Source: an uncultured Georgenia sp. (GTDB lineage Bacteria > Actinomycetota > Actinomycetes > Actinomycetales > Actinomycetaceae). Taken from it: 31,586 bases of DNA. Below are positions 6,951-15,066 of the stretch, piece after piece; within the stretch, counting starts at the first letter, position 1; each line of letters begins with the position of its first letter. The notes beneath the pieces were generated by a model. The model did not search any database. It was not told the DNA's origin and was given only the letters and a program-made list of their open reading frames with translations. Position numbers and translations under genes: made by a program. The stretch is from contig NZ_CALGNQ010000191.1 of the NCBI RefSeq assembly GCF_937958535.1, positions 1 through 31,586 on the forward strand, in the 5' to 3' direction.

Positions 6951-8783
6951 TCAGGACGTCGAGGCCGCCGTCGAGGGCGCTGCCTCGGCGTAGATCTCCT
7001 CGATGACGTGCGCGTAGTCGCGCAGCACCGCGTTGCGGCGTACCTTCATCGACGGGGTGAGGTAGCCGTTCTCGACGGTGAAGTCGTCGTCGAGGATGAC
7101 GAACTTGCGGATCGACTCGGCCCGCGACACCTTGCGGTTCGTCCGGTCGATCTGCATCTGGATGTGCTCGCGCACCAGCGGGTCGTTCTTCGCCTCGGCG
7201 ACGCTCATCGGCTCCTTGCCGTGGTTCTTCAGCCAGCTGGGCAGCATCTCGGCGTCGAGCGTGATGAGCATGCTGACGAAGTGGCGCCGGTCGCCGATCG
7301 CCAGGCACTGGGAGATGAGCGGGTGGGCCCGGGTCGGGTCCTCGAGCTGGCTGGGTGCGACGTTCTTGCCCGCGGCCGTGACGATGAGCTCCTTCTTCCG
7401 GCCGGTGATGGTGAGGAAGCCGTCCTCGTCGAGGCTGCCGACGTCGCCGGTGTGGAACCAGCCGTCCGTGAAGGCCTCCGCGGTGGCCTCCGGGTTGTTG
7501 TGGTAGCCGCGGAAGACCGGGATGCCCTTGGCGAGGATCTCGCCGTCCTCGGCGATCTTGATCGACGTGCCGGGCAGCGGCGGACCGACGGTGCCGATCT
7601 TCACCCGCGAGGGCCGGTTGACGGTGACCGGGGCGGTCGTCTCGGTCAGCCCGTAGCCCTCGAGCACGATGAGCCCGAGGCCGCGGAAGAAGTGGCCGAG
7701 CCGCTCACCCAGCGGTGCGCCACCGGAGATCGCGTACACCGCGCGGCCGCCCAGCACGGCGCGGATCTTCTTCAGCACCAGCGCGTCGGCCACCTTGTGC
7801 ATGAGCCGCAGCCGCACCCCCGGGCCGCCCGGCTGGTCCAGGGCCCGGGAGTAGGCGATGTTGACCTTCGCCGCCCAGCGGAAGATCTTCACCTTCCCGC
7901 CGGCCGCCGCCTTCTGCTCCGCCGCGTTGTACACCTTCTCGAAGACGCGCGGGACGGAGAGGATGAACGTCGGGCTGAAGGTGCCCATGTCCGCGACGAG
8001 GTCCTTGGTGTCCGGCGTGTGCCCCAGCGTGACCCCGCCGGAGATGACGAGGACCTCGACGAACCGGGCGAACACGTGCGCCAGCGGCATGAAGAGCAGC
8101 GTCCGTGCGCCCGGGTAGTCGATGACCTCGTGGAGGTCCTCCAGCGCGTTGCGGCACAGCTCGACGAAGTTGCCGTGGGTGAGCACCGCACCCTTCGGCC
8201 GCCCGGTGGTCCCGGAGGTGTAGATGATCGTCGCGACGTCGTCCAGGCCGACGGCGGAGTGGCGGGCGGCGAGGTCGGCGTCGCTGACGTCCCGCCCCAG
8301 CTCGGTGAGCCGGTCGAGGGCGCCGTCGTCGATCGTCCAGACCTCGCGCAGGTTCGGCAGCCCGCCGTTCTCCTCCCGTGCCTCGGCCACGACCGCGGCG
8401 TGGGCCGCCGTCTCGACGAAGGCCGCGACGCAGTCGGAGTCGCCGAGGATCCAGCCGCACTGGTCGGCGGAGGAGGTCTCGTAGACCGGCACCGGGATCG
8501 CGCCCGCGTGCCAGATCGCGAAGTCGAGGATCGTCCACTCGAAGCGGGTCCGCGACATGATCGCGACGTGGTCGCCCGGGGCGATCCCGGCCGCGACGAG
8601 GCCCTTGGCCACCCCTTCGACGAGCGCGAGGACCTGGCTGGTCGTGTACTCCCGCCAGACGCCGTTCTCCTGCTTCTCGATGAGCACCTTGTCCGGCGAC
8701 TCCGTCGCCTGGGCGATGAGGAGGTCGCTGATGCTCGTCGACGGGTCGGACGTCACGGCTAGCGGAACGTGGAACTCGTCCAT
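6951..8783 (-). CDS. Long-chain acyl-CoA ligase, FadD15-like
   Basis: A 610-residue AMP-forming ligase that activates long-chain fatty acids to acyl-CoA. Motifs: IIYTSGTTGRPKG near residues 185-198 (ATP phosphate loop), YGLTETTAPVT (adenylate binding), the TGDVG hinge aspartate, and GRKKELIVTAAGKNVAP with the catalytic lysine region near the C-terminus. The length and the VETAAHAAVVAEA-type insertion fit the FadD15 group (Rv2187), which also sits between trpD/nuclease and the PlsC/aroG genes in M. tuberculosis. ATG 8783 was chosen because CTGGAG lies 5-10 nt upstream; the frame stays open to 9158 only as overlap with the divergent kinase gene. Substrate chain length cannot be read from sequence. 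Confidence 0.9.
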   Translation of the reverse strand: MDEFHVPLAVTSDPSTSISDLLIAQATESPDKVLIEKQENGVWREYTTSQVLALVEGVAKGLVAAGIAPGDHVAIMSRTRFEWTILDFAIWHAGAIPVPVYETSSADQCGWILGDSDCVAAFVETAAHAAVVAEAREENGGLPNLREVWTIDDGALDRLTELGRDVSDADLAARHSAVGLDDVATIIYTSGTTGRPKGAVLTHGNFVELCRNALEDLHEVIDYPGARTLLFMPLAHVFARFVEVLVISGGVTLGHTPDTKDLVADMGTFSPTFILSVPRVFEKVYNAAEQKAAAGGKVKIFRWAAKVNIAYSRALDQPGGPGVRLRLMHKVADALVLKKIRAVLGGRAVYAISGGAPLGERLGHFFRGLGLIVLEGYGLTETTAPVTVNRPSRVKIGTVGPPLPGTSIKIAEDGEILAKGIPVFRGYHNNPEATAEAFTDGWFHTGDVGSLDEDGFLTITGRKKELIVTAAGKNVAPSQLEDPTRAHPLISQCLAIGDRRHFVSMLITLDAEMLPSWLKNHGKEPMSVAEAKNDPLVREHIQMQIDRTNRKVSRAESIRKFVILDDDFTVENGYLTPSMKVRRNAVLRDYAHVIEEIYAEAAPSTAASTS

Positions 8784-8827
8784 ACTGACTCCAGTGGCAG
8801 CGGTCGGAGGGGATGCCTTCCGACCAC

Positions 8828-8833
8828 ACGATA
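8828..8833 (-). promoter_or_regulatory. Possible -10 box for the acyl-CoA ligase gene
   Basis: TATCGT on the minus strand in the 133-bp gap between two divergent genes. It would give a 5' leader of about 38 nt. No good -35 is seen. I found no comparable box for the divergent glucokinase gene. Confidence 0.3.
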
Positions 8834-8916
8834 TGGCAGAACGGCACGACGTGGGGAGCGGCGGTGCGCCGAACGCGTCCGGACGGTGCCCCAGGACAAG
8901 GAAGACGGGTGAAGCG

Positions 8917-9855
8917 ATGACGGCGATCGGGGTCGACATCGGAGGGACGAAGATCGCGGCCGGGCTGGTCGACGACTCCGGGCGGGTGCTCGCCCAGACA
9001 CGACGGGCGACGGACGCGACCGACCCGGAGGCGATCGAGAGCGCGGTGATCGCTGCCGTCGCCGAGCTGCGCCCCGGCCACGACGTCACCGGTGTCGGGG
9101 TCGCGGCCGCCGGCTTCGTCAGCCCCGAGCGCGACGGGATGCTCTTCGCCCCGAACATCGCCTGGCGCGACTACCCGCTGCGCGAGCGCCTGTCCCGCGG
9201 CATCGACCTGCCCATCGTCATCGAGAACGACGCCAACGCGGCCGGCTGGGCGGAGTTCCGCTTCGGGGCCGGGCGCACCGCCCGGTCGATGGTCATGCTC
9301 ACCCTGGGCACCGGGCTCGGCGGCGCCATCATCCTCGACGACCGGCTCATCCGCGGCGCGTTCGGCGCCGCGGGTGAGCTCGGCCACATGCGGGTGGTGC
9401 CCTCCGGCCACTACTGCGGCTGTGGGCACGAGGGCTGCTGGGAGATGTACGCCTCCGGCCGGGCCCTGACCCGGGCAGCCCGGATGGCGCTCATCACCGA
9501 CGAGGACCGCGCCGGTCGGCTGCGCGAGCTGGCGGAGGCGGACGGCACCAAGGTCAAGGGCCAGCACGTCACCCAGGCCGCGGGGGAGGGCGACCCGCTC
9601 GCCCGGGAGCTGGTCGAGGAGCTCGGCCGGTGGCTCGGCGCCGGCATGGCCGACCTCGCCGCGGTCCTCGACCCCGAGCTGTTCGTCGTGGGCGGGGGAG
9701 TCGCCGAGACCGGGGACCTCGTGCTCGAGGCCGCCCGCGCCTCCTTCCGCGCGCAGCTCTCCGCCCGCGGCTACCGGCCCGAGGCGCGCATCGAGCTCGC
9801 CGAGCTCGGCAACGAGGCGGGGATCGTCGGGGCTGCGGACCTCGTGCGGCACTGA
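8917..9855 (+). CDS. ROK-family glucokinase
   Basis: A 312-residue sugar kinase of the ROK family, probably glucokinase, producing glucose 6-phosphate. Visible motifs: DIGGTK (7-12) for phosphate binding, EN-D105 catalytic aspartate in IENDANAAGW, GTGLGGA, GELGH157, and the ROK zinc site formed with C167, C169 and C174 (CGCGHEGCWE). The start ATG 8917 follows GACGGGTGAAG, a modest ribosome site. It faces away from the acyl-CoA ligase. ROK kinases can also act on mannose or N-acetylglucosamine; nearby PPi-type phosphofructokinase favours a glycolytic role. Whether it uses ATP or polyphosphate is not decidable here. Confidence 0.88.
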   Translation: MTAIGVDIGGTKIAAGLVDDSGRVLAQTRRATDATDPEAIESAVIAAVAELRPGHDVTGVGVAAAGFVSPERDGMLFAPNIAWRDYPLRERLSRGIDLPIVIENDANAAGWAEFRFGAGRTARSMVMLTLGTGLGGAIILDDRLIRGAFGAAGELGHMRVVPSGHYCGCGHEGCWEMYASGRALTRAARMALITDEDRAGRLRELAEADGTKVKGQHVTQAAGEGDPLARELVEELGRWLGAGMADLAAVLDPELFVVGGGVAETGDLVLEAARASFRAQLSARGYRPEARIELAELGNEAGIVGAADLVRH

Positions 9856-9861
9856 GCCGCA
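9845..9861. terminator. Short hairpin between convergent genes
   Basis: TGCGGC (9845-9850) pairs with GCCGCA (9856-9861) around a 5-nt loop that holds the glucokinase stop codon. The next gene ends at 9876 on the other strand, so it may serve both. Confidence 0.5.
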
Positions 9862-9875
9862 GGCCGGCCCGCGGG

Positions 9876-10373
9876 TCAGACGACCGCGCCGTCGTCGTGG
9901 TCGTCGACGTCCCGACGGGCCGGCATCCGCCACAGGAGCAGCCCCAGGCCGATCGCGAGAGCGCCCGCGGCGGCGAGCCACACGAGCCCCGGGGCGCCGC
10001 GCCACAGCAGGACGCACACGACCATGAGGGCGATCCCGCCCAGCGCGCTCACCCAGCCGAGGACCACGACCGGCTCGGCGCGGGCCAGCGGGTCGGGGTC
10101 GGGCGCGACGAAGCCGTCGACGAGGTCGCGTGCGGGGTCGTCGTCCTCGTCGTCGGTCTCCGGTGCGGGGCTGTAGTCGCGCGGCCCGGGCGCCGGTGTG
10201 AACGACGCGGGCGGCGGCTGGGCGGCCGAGGTGGCGGCAGCGTCGTCCTCCTCGTCGTCGTCCGGGGGCAGGCGGAGCTCACCGAGCCGGGCGGTGAGCT
10301 CGGCCCACTTCGCGTCGAGGTCGTCGTCGGGGACGTTGCCGCCCTCGGCGGCACCCCGGGTAGGACCAGCCAT
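9876..10373 (-). CDS. Acidic hypothetical protein with two C-terminal membrane helices
   Basis: A 165-residue protein of unknown function. Residues 1-30 hold a short helix (DLDAKWAELTARLGEL); about 30-85 is an acidic, proline-rich and probably disordered stretch with DDDEEDD and TDDEDDD runs; two hydrophobic helices follow at about 98-120 and 125-145, then a short charged tail. I chose ATG 10373 because a TAGAGT -10 box ends 7 nt before it; an in-frame ATG three codons earlier would lie too close to that box. It is convergent with glucokinase and divergent from the PlsC gene. I do not recognise a family. Confidence 0.75.
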   Translation of the reverse strand: MAGPTRGAAEGGNVPDDDLDAKWAELTARLGELRLPPDDDEEDDAAATSAAQPPPASFTPAPGPRDYSPAPETDDEDDDPARDLVDGFVAPDPDPLARAEPVVVLGWVSALGGIALMVVCVLLWRGAPGLVWLAAAGALAIGLGLLLWRMPARRDVDDHDDGAVV

Positions 10374-10376
10374 GCA

Positions 10377-10394
10377 CAGCACTCTAGAGTGCTG
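10377..10394. promoter_or_regulatory. Perfect palindrome forming back-to-back -10 boxes
   Basis: CAGCACTCTAGAGTGCTG is an exact 18-bp palindrome. Because its centre is CTCTAGAG, it reads TAGAGT on both strands: minus-strand box at 10386-10381, 7 nt before ATG 10373, and plus-strand box at 10385-10390, about 50 nt before GTG 10447. One symmetrical site could thus drive both divergent genes. It could also be a repressor operator overlapping both promoters. Confidence 0.6.
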
Positions 10395-10446
10395 CGCAGG
10401 GCGCGGCCGACATGGGCCGCCCGAGAATCGCAGAAGGAGCGGCCCG

Positions 10447-11277
10447 GTGTTCTACGGCTTGATGAAGGCGACGCTCGGCACCGTCCTGCGGGTCTTCTAC
10501 CAGCCGTGGATCCGGGGCGCGGAGCACGTGCCCGACGAGGGCCCCGCGATCCTGGCCAGCAACCACCTCGCGGTCATCGACTCCTTCTTCCTCCCGCTCA
10601 TGCTGCGCCGCCCCGTGGTCTTCCTGGGCAAGCAGGACTACTTCACCGGCCGCGGCATCAAGGGCCGGCTCGTGGCCGGCTTCATGCGCGGGGTCGGCAC
10701 CATCCCCGTCGACCGCAGCGGCGGCCGGGCGAGCGAGGCGGCGCTGCGCACCGGCCTGCGGCGGCTGGAGGAGGGCGAGCTCTTCGGCATCTACCCCGAG
10801 GGGACCCGCAGCCCCGACGGTCGGCTCTACCGGGGCAAGACCGGGGTCGCGCGCCTCGCGCTGCAGTCGGGAGCACCGGTGATCCCGGTCGCGATGATCG
10901 GCACGAACATCGCCCAGCCCATCGGCACCCGCATCCCGCGGCTGCGGCCGATCGGCGTCGTCATCGGCAAGCCGCTGGACTTCAGCCGCTACGCCGGCCT
11001 GGAGGAGGACCGCTTCGTCCTGCGCTCGGTCACCGACGAGATCATGTACGAGATCATGCGGCTCTCCGGCCAGGAGTACGTCGACGTCTACGCCTCCACG
11101 GTCAAGGCCCGGGCCGCGGCGGAGCGGCCCGTGGGCGGCCCCGCCGCCCCGGGTGGTCGCCGCGCACCGGGGACCGGCGTGCCGGAGCCCACCGCGCAGG
11201 AGCTCGCCGAGGGCAAGGAGCGGCTGGAGGCCGCGATGCAGGAGAGCACGGAGGACGACGAGCGCCCCGGGAGGTGA
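10447..11277 (+). CDS. 1-acyl-glycerol-3-phosphate acyltransferase-like protein (PlsC family)
   Basis: A 276-residue PlsC/LPLAT acyltransferase. The HX4D catalytic motif is H40-LAVI-D45 in SNHLAVIDS. The substrate-binding block YPEGTRS is at 116-122, and the third block is PVIPVAMIG. It probably acylates lysophosphatidic acid or another glycerolipid at the inner membrane face; Rv2182c holds the same place in M. tuberculosis. The C-terminal about 50 residues are proline/glycine-rich, then acidic, and look disordered. GTG 10447 was chosen because AGAAGGAG sits 7 nt upstream; the ATG five codons later is too far from it. Expressed from the palindromic promoter at 10377-10394. Confidence 0.88.
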   Translation: MFYGLMKATLGTVLRVFYQPWIRGAEHVPDEGPAILASNHLAVIDSFFLPLMLRRPVVFLGKQDYFTGRGIKGRLVAGFMRGVGTIPVDRSGGRASEAALRTGLRRLEEGELFGIYPEGTRSPDGRLYRGKTGVARLALQSGAPVIPVAMIGTNIAQPIGTRIPRLRPIGVVIGKPLDFSRYAGLEEDRFVLRSVTDEIMYEIMRLSGQEYVDVYASTVKARAAAERPVGGPAAPGGRRAPGTGVPEPTAQELAEGKERLEAAMQESTEDDERPGR

Positions 11278-11301
11278 CGGCGGACCACCCCGCGGCGTCA
11301 T

Positions 11302-11307
11302 TACACT
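11302..11307 (+). promoter_or_regulatory. Candidate -10 box for phosphofructokinase gene
   Basis: TACACT in the 88-bp gap after the PlsC gene. It would give a leader of about 52 nt ending in a GAAAGG ribosome site. No clear -35 is visible. Confidence 0.4.
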
Positions 11308-11365
11308 GGGCTGCGCGTGCGAGCGCACCTGCTCGCCTCCGCCCCCGTTCGACGAAAGGTTCCTG

Positions 11366-12595
11366 ATGCCCGTTCGCCGTGTCGCACTGCTCACCGCAGG
11401 TGGCTTCGCCCCCTGCCTGTCCTCCGCGGTGGGAGGCCTGATCGAGCGCTACACCGAGGTGGCGCCGGACGTGGAGATCATCGCCTACCAGTACGGCTAC
11501 CACGGTCTGCTGACCGGCAACAAGATCGTCTTCGACGACGAGGCCCGGGCCCGCGCGGGTGTGCTGCACAAGTTCGGCGGCAGCCCCATCGGCAACAGCC
11601 GCGTCAAGCTCACCAACGTGAAGAACCTGGTCGAGCGCGGCCTGGTCAAGGAGGGTGACGACCCGCTCAAGGTCGCCGCCGAGCAGCTCCGCGCCGACGG
11701 CGTGGACGTCCTCCACACCATCGGCGGGGACGACACGAACACCACCGCCGCGGACCTGGCCGCCTACCTGGAGGAGAACGGCTACCACATGGCGGTGGTC
11801 GGCCTGCCCAAGACCATCGACAACGACATCATCCCGATCCAGCAGTCGCTGGGCGCCTACACCGCCGCCGAGCAGGCGAGCCGGTTCGCGCAGAACATCA
11901 TCGGCGAGCACCGCTCCAACCCGCGGATGCTCATCATCCACGAGGTCATGGGCCGCCACTGCGGCTGGCTCACCGCGGCGGCCGCCCAGGACTACCACCG
12001 CTGGGTCGCCGAGCAGCCCGAGTGGAACCCGAGCGCCGGGCTCGTCAAGGAGCGCTGGGACGTCCACGCCGTCTTCCTGCCCGAGATGAAGATCGACCTG
12101 GAGAGCGAGGCCCAGCGCCTGCGGGGCGTCATGGACGAGCTGGGGAACGTCAACATCTTCCTCTCCGAGGGTGCCGGTGTGCCGGAGATCATCGCCGAGC
12201 TCGAGGCCAAGGGCGAGGAGGTCCAGCGTGACCCCTTCGGCCATGTCAAGCTCGACACGATCAACCCCGGCCAGTGGTTCGGCAAGCAGTTCGCCGAGCT
12301 CATCGGCGCGGAGAAGGTCATGGTGCAGAAGTCCGGCTACTTCTCCCGCTCCGCCCCGGCGAACGAGCGCGACCTCGAGCTCATCCGCACGATGGTCCAC
12401 AAGGCCGTGGACAGCGCGCTGGCCGACGTCTCCGGCGTCGTCGGGCACGACGAGGAGAACGGCGGGGAGCTGACGACGATCCCGTTCCCGCGGATCGCCG
12501 GTGGCAAGGCCTTCGACATCACCCAGCCGTGGTTCACCGAGCTCATGGCGAGCATCGGCCAGGACGTCGCCCCGGCCGACCCCGTGGAGCACTGA
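11366..12595 (+). CDS. pfp: Pyrophosphate-dependent 6-phosphofructokinase
   Basis: A 409-residue phosphofructokinase. Two residues that separate PPi- from ATP-users both point to PPi: G120-G121-D122-D123 (ATP enzymes have GGDG) and P-K149-T-I-D152-N-D154 (ATP enzymes have PGTIDND). The sugar-phosphate block MGR (195-197) with HCGWLT follows. The length of about 400 matches PPi enzymes of Actinobacteria such as Propionibacterium. Phosphorylation of fructose 6-phosphate with PPi is near equilibrium, so the enzyme can work in glycolysis and gluconeogenesis and is not expected to show classic allosteric control. Start ATG 11366 follows GAAAGG. It lies between lipid and aromatic genes, as a single transcription unit. 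Confidence 0.92.
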   Translation: MPVRRVALLTAGGFAPCLSSAVGGLIERYTEVAPDVEIIAYQYGYHGLLTGNKIVFDDEARARAGVLHKFGGSPIGNSRVKLTNVKNLVERGLVKEGDDPLKVAAEQLRADGVDVLHTIGGDDTNTTAADLAAYLEENGYHMAVVGLPKTIDNDIIPIQQSLGAYTAAEQASRFAQNIIGEHRSNPRMLIIHEVMGRHCGWLTAAAAQDYHRWVAEQPEWNPSAGLVKERWDVHAVFLPEMKIDLESEAQRLRGVMDELGNVNIFLSEGAGVPEIIAELEAKGEEVQRDPFGHVKLDTINPGQWFGKQFAELIGAEKVMVQKSGYFSRSAPANERDLELIRTMVHKAVDSALADVSGVVGHDEENGGELTTIPFPRIAGGKAFDITQPWFTELMASIGQDVAPADPVEH

Positions 12596-12610
12596 CCGGA
12601 CCTGTCCCGG

Positions 12611-12653
12611 ACGCCGCCGGCCGCCCGTTTCCCACGGTGCGGACCGGCGGCGT
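12611..12653. terminator. Inverted repeat after phosphofructokinase gene
   Basis: ACGCCGCCGG (12611-12620) pairs exactly with CCGGCGGCGT (12644-12653), with a further CCGC/GCGG pairing inside. It lies 15 bp after the pfp stop and ends about 20 bp before the -10 box of the next gene. It can terminate pfp transcription, or act on the aroG promoter. Confidence 0.5.
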
Positions 12654-12673
12654 TCCACGTTCCGGACCTCCCG

Positions 12674-12679
12674 TATCCT
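12674..12679 (+). promoter_or_regulatory. Candidate -10 box for leaderless aroG transcript
   Basis: TATCCT ends 7 nt before the GTG at 12687, and there is no ribosome site. The -35 region is poor. Confidence 0.55.
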
Positions 12680-12686
12680 GGCGGGC

Positions 12687-14042
12687 GTGAGTATCGAGGC
12701 AGATCCCGCGGTCCTGCGCGGGTTGGACAAGTGGCGAGAGCTCCCGGCTTCCCAGCAGCCGCTGTGGCGCGACGTCGACGAGCTGCGGGCGGTCACCGAG
12801 CAGCTGGCCGCCTCCCCGCCCCTGGTCTTCGCCGGCGAGGCGGACAAGCTGCGCGAGCAGCTGGCCAAGGCGTCCCGCGGTGAAGCGTTCCTGCTCCAGG
12901 GCGGCGACTGCGCCGAGACCTTCGCCGAGTCGACGATCGCGGACAACATCCGCAACAAGATCCGCACCATCCTCCAGATGGCCGTCGTGCTCACCTATGG
13001 CGCCAGCCTCCCCATCATCAAGATGGGGCGCATGGCGGGGCAGTACGCCAAGCCGCGGAGCAACGACATCGAGGTCCGCGACGGGGTGGAGCTGCCCGCC
13101 TACCGTGGTGACGCCGTCAACGGCCACGCCTTCACCGCCGAGGCCCGGGTGCCCGACCCGAACCGGCTGCTCACGGCCTACCACCGCTCGGCGACCACGC
13201 TCAACCTCATCCGTGCCTTCACCTGGGGCGGCTTCGCCGACCTGCGCCGCGTCCACGAGTGGAACCGCGGCTTCACCTCCAACCCGGCCTACAAGCGCTA
13301 CGAGGCCCTCGCCTCGGAGATCGACCGTGCCATCCGCTTCATGGCGGCCGCCGGCGCCGACTTCGACGCGCTGAGGACGGTGGACTTCTACTCCAGCCAC
13401 GAGGCGCTGCTCCTCGACTACGAGCGGGCGATGACGCGGATCGACTCGCGCACCGGGCAGCCGTACAACACCTCGGCGCACTTCGTGTGGATCGGGGAGC
13501 GGACCCGGCAGCTCGACGGCGCCCACGTCGACCTGCTCTCCCGGGTGCGCAACCCGATCGGGGTCAAGCTCGGCCCGACCACCACCCCGGAGACGGCGCT
13601 GGCACTGCAGGAGAAGCTCAACCCGGAGGGGGAGCCCGGCCGGCTCACCTTCATCACCCGGATGGGTGCCGAGCGCATCCGCGAGACCCTGCCGCCGCTG
13701 CTCAAGGCCGTGAGCGAGCACGGCAGCCCGGTGACGTGGGTGTGCGACCCGATGCACGGGAACACCTTCGCCTCCCCCAACGGGTACAAGACCCGCCGCT
13801 TCGACACGGTGCTGGACGAGGTCCGGGGCTTCTTCGAGGCCCACGACGCCGCCGGGACGGTGCCGGGCGGGCTGCACGTCGAGCTCACCGGCGACGACGT
13901 CACCGAGGTGCTCGGCGGCGGGGAGGAGATCGACGAGGGCGCGCTCAGCCGGCGCTACGAGACCCTTGTCGACCCGCGGCTCAACCACCAGCAGTCGCTC
14001 GAGATGGCCTTCGCGGTCGCGGAGATGCTGCGAGGCGCCTGA
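12687..14042 (+). CDS. aroG: Class II 3-deoxy-7-phosphoheptulonate (DAHP) synthase
   Basis: A 451-residue class II DAHP synthase, the entry enzyme of the shikimate pathway (PEP plus erythrose 4-phosphate). Seen: LLQGGDC75AETF with the metal-ligand cysteine, KMGRMAGQYAKPRS, LNLIRAFTWGGFADL, FYSSHEALLLDYE, CDPMH357GNT with the metal histidine, ELTGDD, and VDPRLNHQQSLE at the end. The size agrees with the M. tuberculosis enzyme Rv2178c. Class II enzymes are usually inhibited by aromatic amino acids, but inhibitor choice cannot be read here. The GTG start at 12687 fits a leaderless transcript. After this gene the order shared with mycobacteria breaks until the kinase at 22 kb. Confidence 0.96.
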   Translation: MSIEADPAVLRGLDKWRELPASQQPLWRDVDELRAVTEQLAASPPLVFAGEADKLREQLAKASRGEAFLLQGGDCAETFAESTIADNIRNKIRTILQMAVVLTYGASLPIIKMGRMAGQYAKPRSNDIEVRDGVELPAYRGDAVNGHAFTAEARVPDPNRLLTAYHRSATTLNLIRAFTWGGFADLRRVHEWNRGFTSNPAYKRYEALASEIDRAIRFMAAAGADFDALRTVDFYSSHEALLLDYERAMTRIDSRTGQPYNTSAHFVWIGERTRQLDGAHVDLLSRVRNPIGVKLGPTTTPETALALQEKLNPEGEPGRLTFITRMGAERIRETLPPLLKAVSEHGSPVTWVCDPMHGNTFASPNGYKTRRFDTVLDEVRGFFEAHDAAGTVPGGLHVELTGDDVTEVLGGGEEIDEGALSRRYETLVDPRLNHQQSLEMAFAVAEMLRGA

Positions 14043-14065
14043 ATGACGACGCTGCGGGGGGCGTG

Positions 14066-14668
14066 ATGAGCACCGTCGGTGCGATCGAGCTGCCGCCCGA
14101 CCGGAGCCTGCCCCCGGGGCAGTACCTCGTGGCCCAGGCACCGGTCATGCACTACGGGCCGGTGCCGCGGCCGCGGCCGGAGCGCTGGGACTTCGCCATC
14201 GGCGGGCTCACCCGCGACGGTGCCGAGCACCGCTTCTCCCTGGAGGAGGTGCTGGCGATGCCGCCGCTGGAGGTGGTCGCCGACCTGCACTGCTCGACGC
14301 GGTGGAGCACCCTGGACGAGCGCTGGTCCGGCGTCGCCGCGCGGGCCCTGGTCGAGGCCGTCCCGCCGGCCGACGGCATCGAGGACGTCCTCGTCTTCGC
14401 CGAGTTCGGCTACAGCGCGAACATCAAGGTCGAGGACCTCATGTCCGGCCGGGCGGTGCTCGCCACCCACCACGACGGCGAGCCGTTGAGCCAGGAGCGG
14501 GGTGCCCCGCTGCGGCTCATCCTGCCGCACCTGTACTCCTGGAAGGGGCCGAAGTGGGTGCGCGGCTGGCACTACACGGCCGCCCCGCAGCGGGGCTTCT
14601 GGGAGGAGCGCGGATACCACCTGCGCGGGGACGTCTGGCGCGAGGAGCGGTACGCCTACCAGGAGTGA
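14066..14668 (+). CDS. Sulfite-oxidase-fold molybdopterin oxidoreductase
   Basis: A 200-residue protein with only the molybdopterin-binding domain of the sulfite oxidase family. After an N-terminal WDFAIGGLTRDG segment comes DLHC76STRWS, where C76 is in the position of the molybdenum thiolate ligand, then FAEFGYSANI, and GAPLRLILPHLYSWKGPKWVRG, the usual cofactor contact region. There is no Tat signal or membrane helix, so it appears cytoplasmic. Short stand-alone proteins of this type are common in Actinobacteria and their substrate is unknown. ATG 14066 has GGGGGG upstream and lies 23 bp after aroG. No reductase partner is next to it. Confidence 0.85.
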   Translation: MSTVGAIELPPDRSLPPGQYLVAQAPVMHYGPVPRPRPERWDFAIGGLTRDGAEHRFSLEEVLAMPPLEVVADLHCSTRWSTLDERWSGVAARALVEAVPPADGIEDVLVFAEFGYSANIKVEDLMSGRAVLATHHDGEPLSQERGAPLRLILPHLYSWKGPKWVRGWHYTAAPQRGFWEERGYHLRGDVWREERYAYQE

Positions 14669-14690
14669 CCCGGCCGGCGTAGCGGCGTCG

Positions 14691-14708
14691 GGGCGGGGGC
14701 GTCCGCCC
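14691..14708. terminator. Hairpin between convergent genes
   Basis: GGGCGG (14691-14696) pairs with CCGCCC (14703-14708), loop 6 nt. It lies in the 45-bp gap between the oxidoreductase stop and the stop of the opposing small gene, so it can serve both strands. Confidence 0.5.
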
Positions 14709-14713
14709 GCGCC

Positions 14714-15025
14714 TCAGCCCGTCCCCTCGCCGAAGTCCGCGGCGTATGCAGCGGCGGCGGCGAGCGAGTCCATCGCGAACGTCACGTGCCCGACCGCGAC
14801 GGAGTCACCCACGGCCGCCCTCACCGCGGCCGCGTCCGCGGGGGTGAGCCCGCCGCACAGTTCGATCAGCCGGACGCCCTCGGCGGCGAGCTCACGTGCG
14901 ACGCCCGGGACGGCGGCGGCGTCCGGGACGGGGACGAGGATCGAGGTGACGCCGTCGCGGGCGACGACGGTCCGGTCGGACGTCGGGTCCGTCCCGGGGT
15001 GCTCGTAGATGTAGGCCCAGCGCAT
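14714..15025 (-). CDS. DUF6506-like small protein
   Basis: A 103-residue protein opening MRWAYIYEHPGTDP, followed by strand/helix units and a region LIELCGGLTPADAAAV with one cysteine. It resembles the small DUF6506 family as I remember it; no biochemical role is known to me. It lies 41 bp after the methyltransferase gene in the same direction and may be cotranscribed. The start ATG 15025 has AGAGAGGACG upstream at a rather long distance of about 12 nt. Confidence 0.7.
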   Translation of the reverse strand: MRWAYIYEHPGTDPTSDRTVVARDGVTSILVPVPDAAAVPGVARELAAEGVRLIELCGGLTPADAAAVRAAVGDSVAVGHVTFAMDSLAAAAAYAADFGEGTG

Positions 15026-15066
15026 GGGATGGTCGTCCTCTCTGCGGGAAGCGGATTTTCGAGGTG

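Noticed and set aside
10377..10394. HrcA/CIRCE operator, because half-sites AGCACTC and GAGTGCT are present
   Set aside because: CIRCE has a 9-bp spacer between half-sites; here the spacer is 2 bp, and no chaperone gene is near. Back-to-back -10 boxes explain it better.
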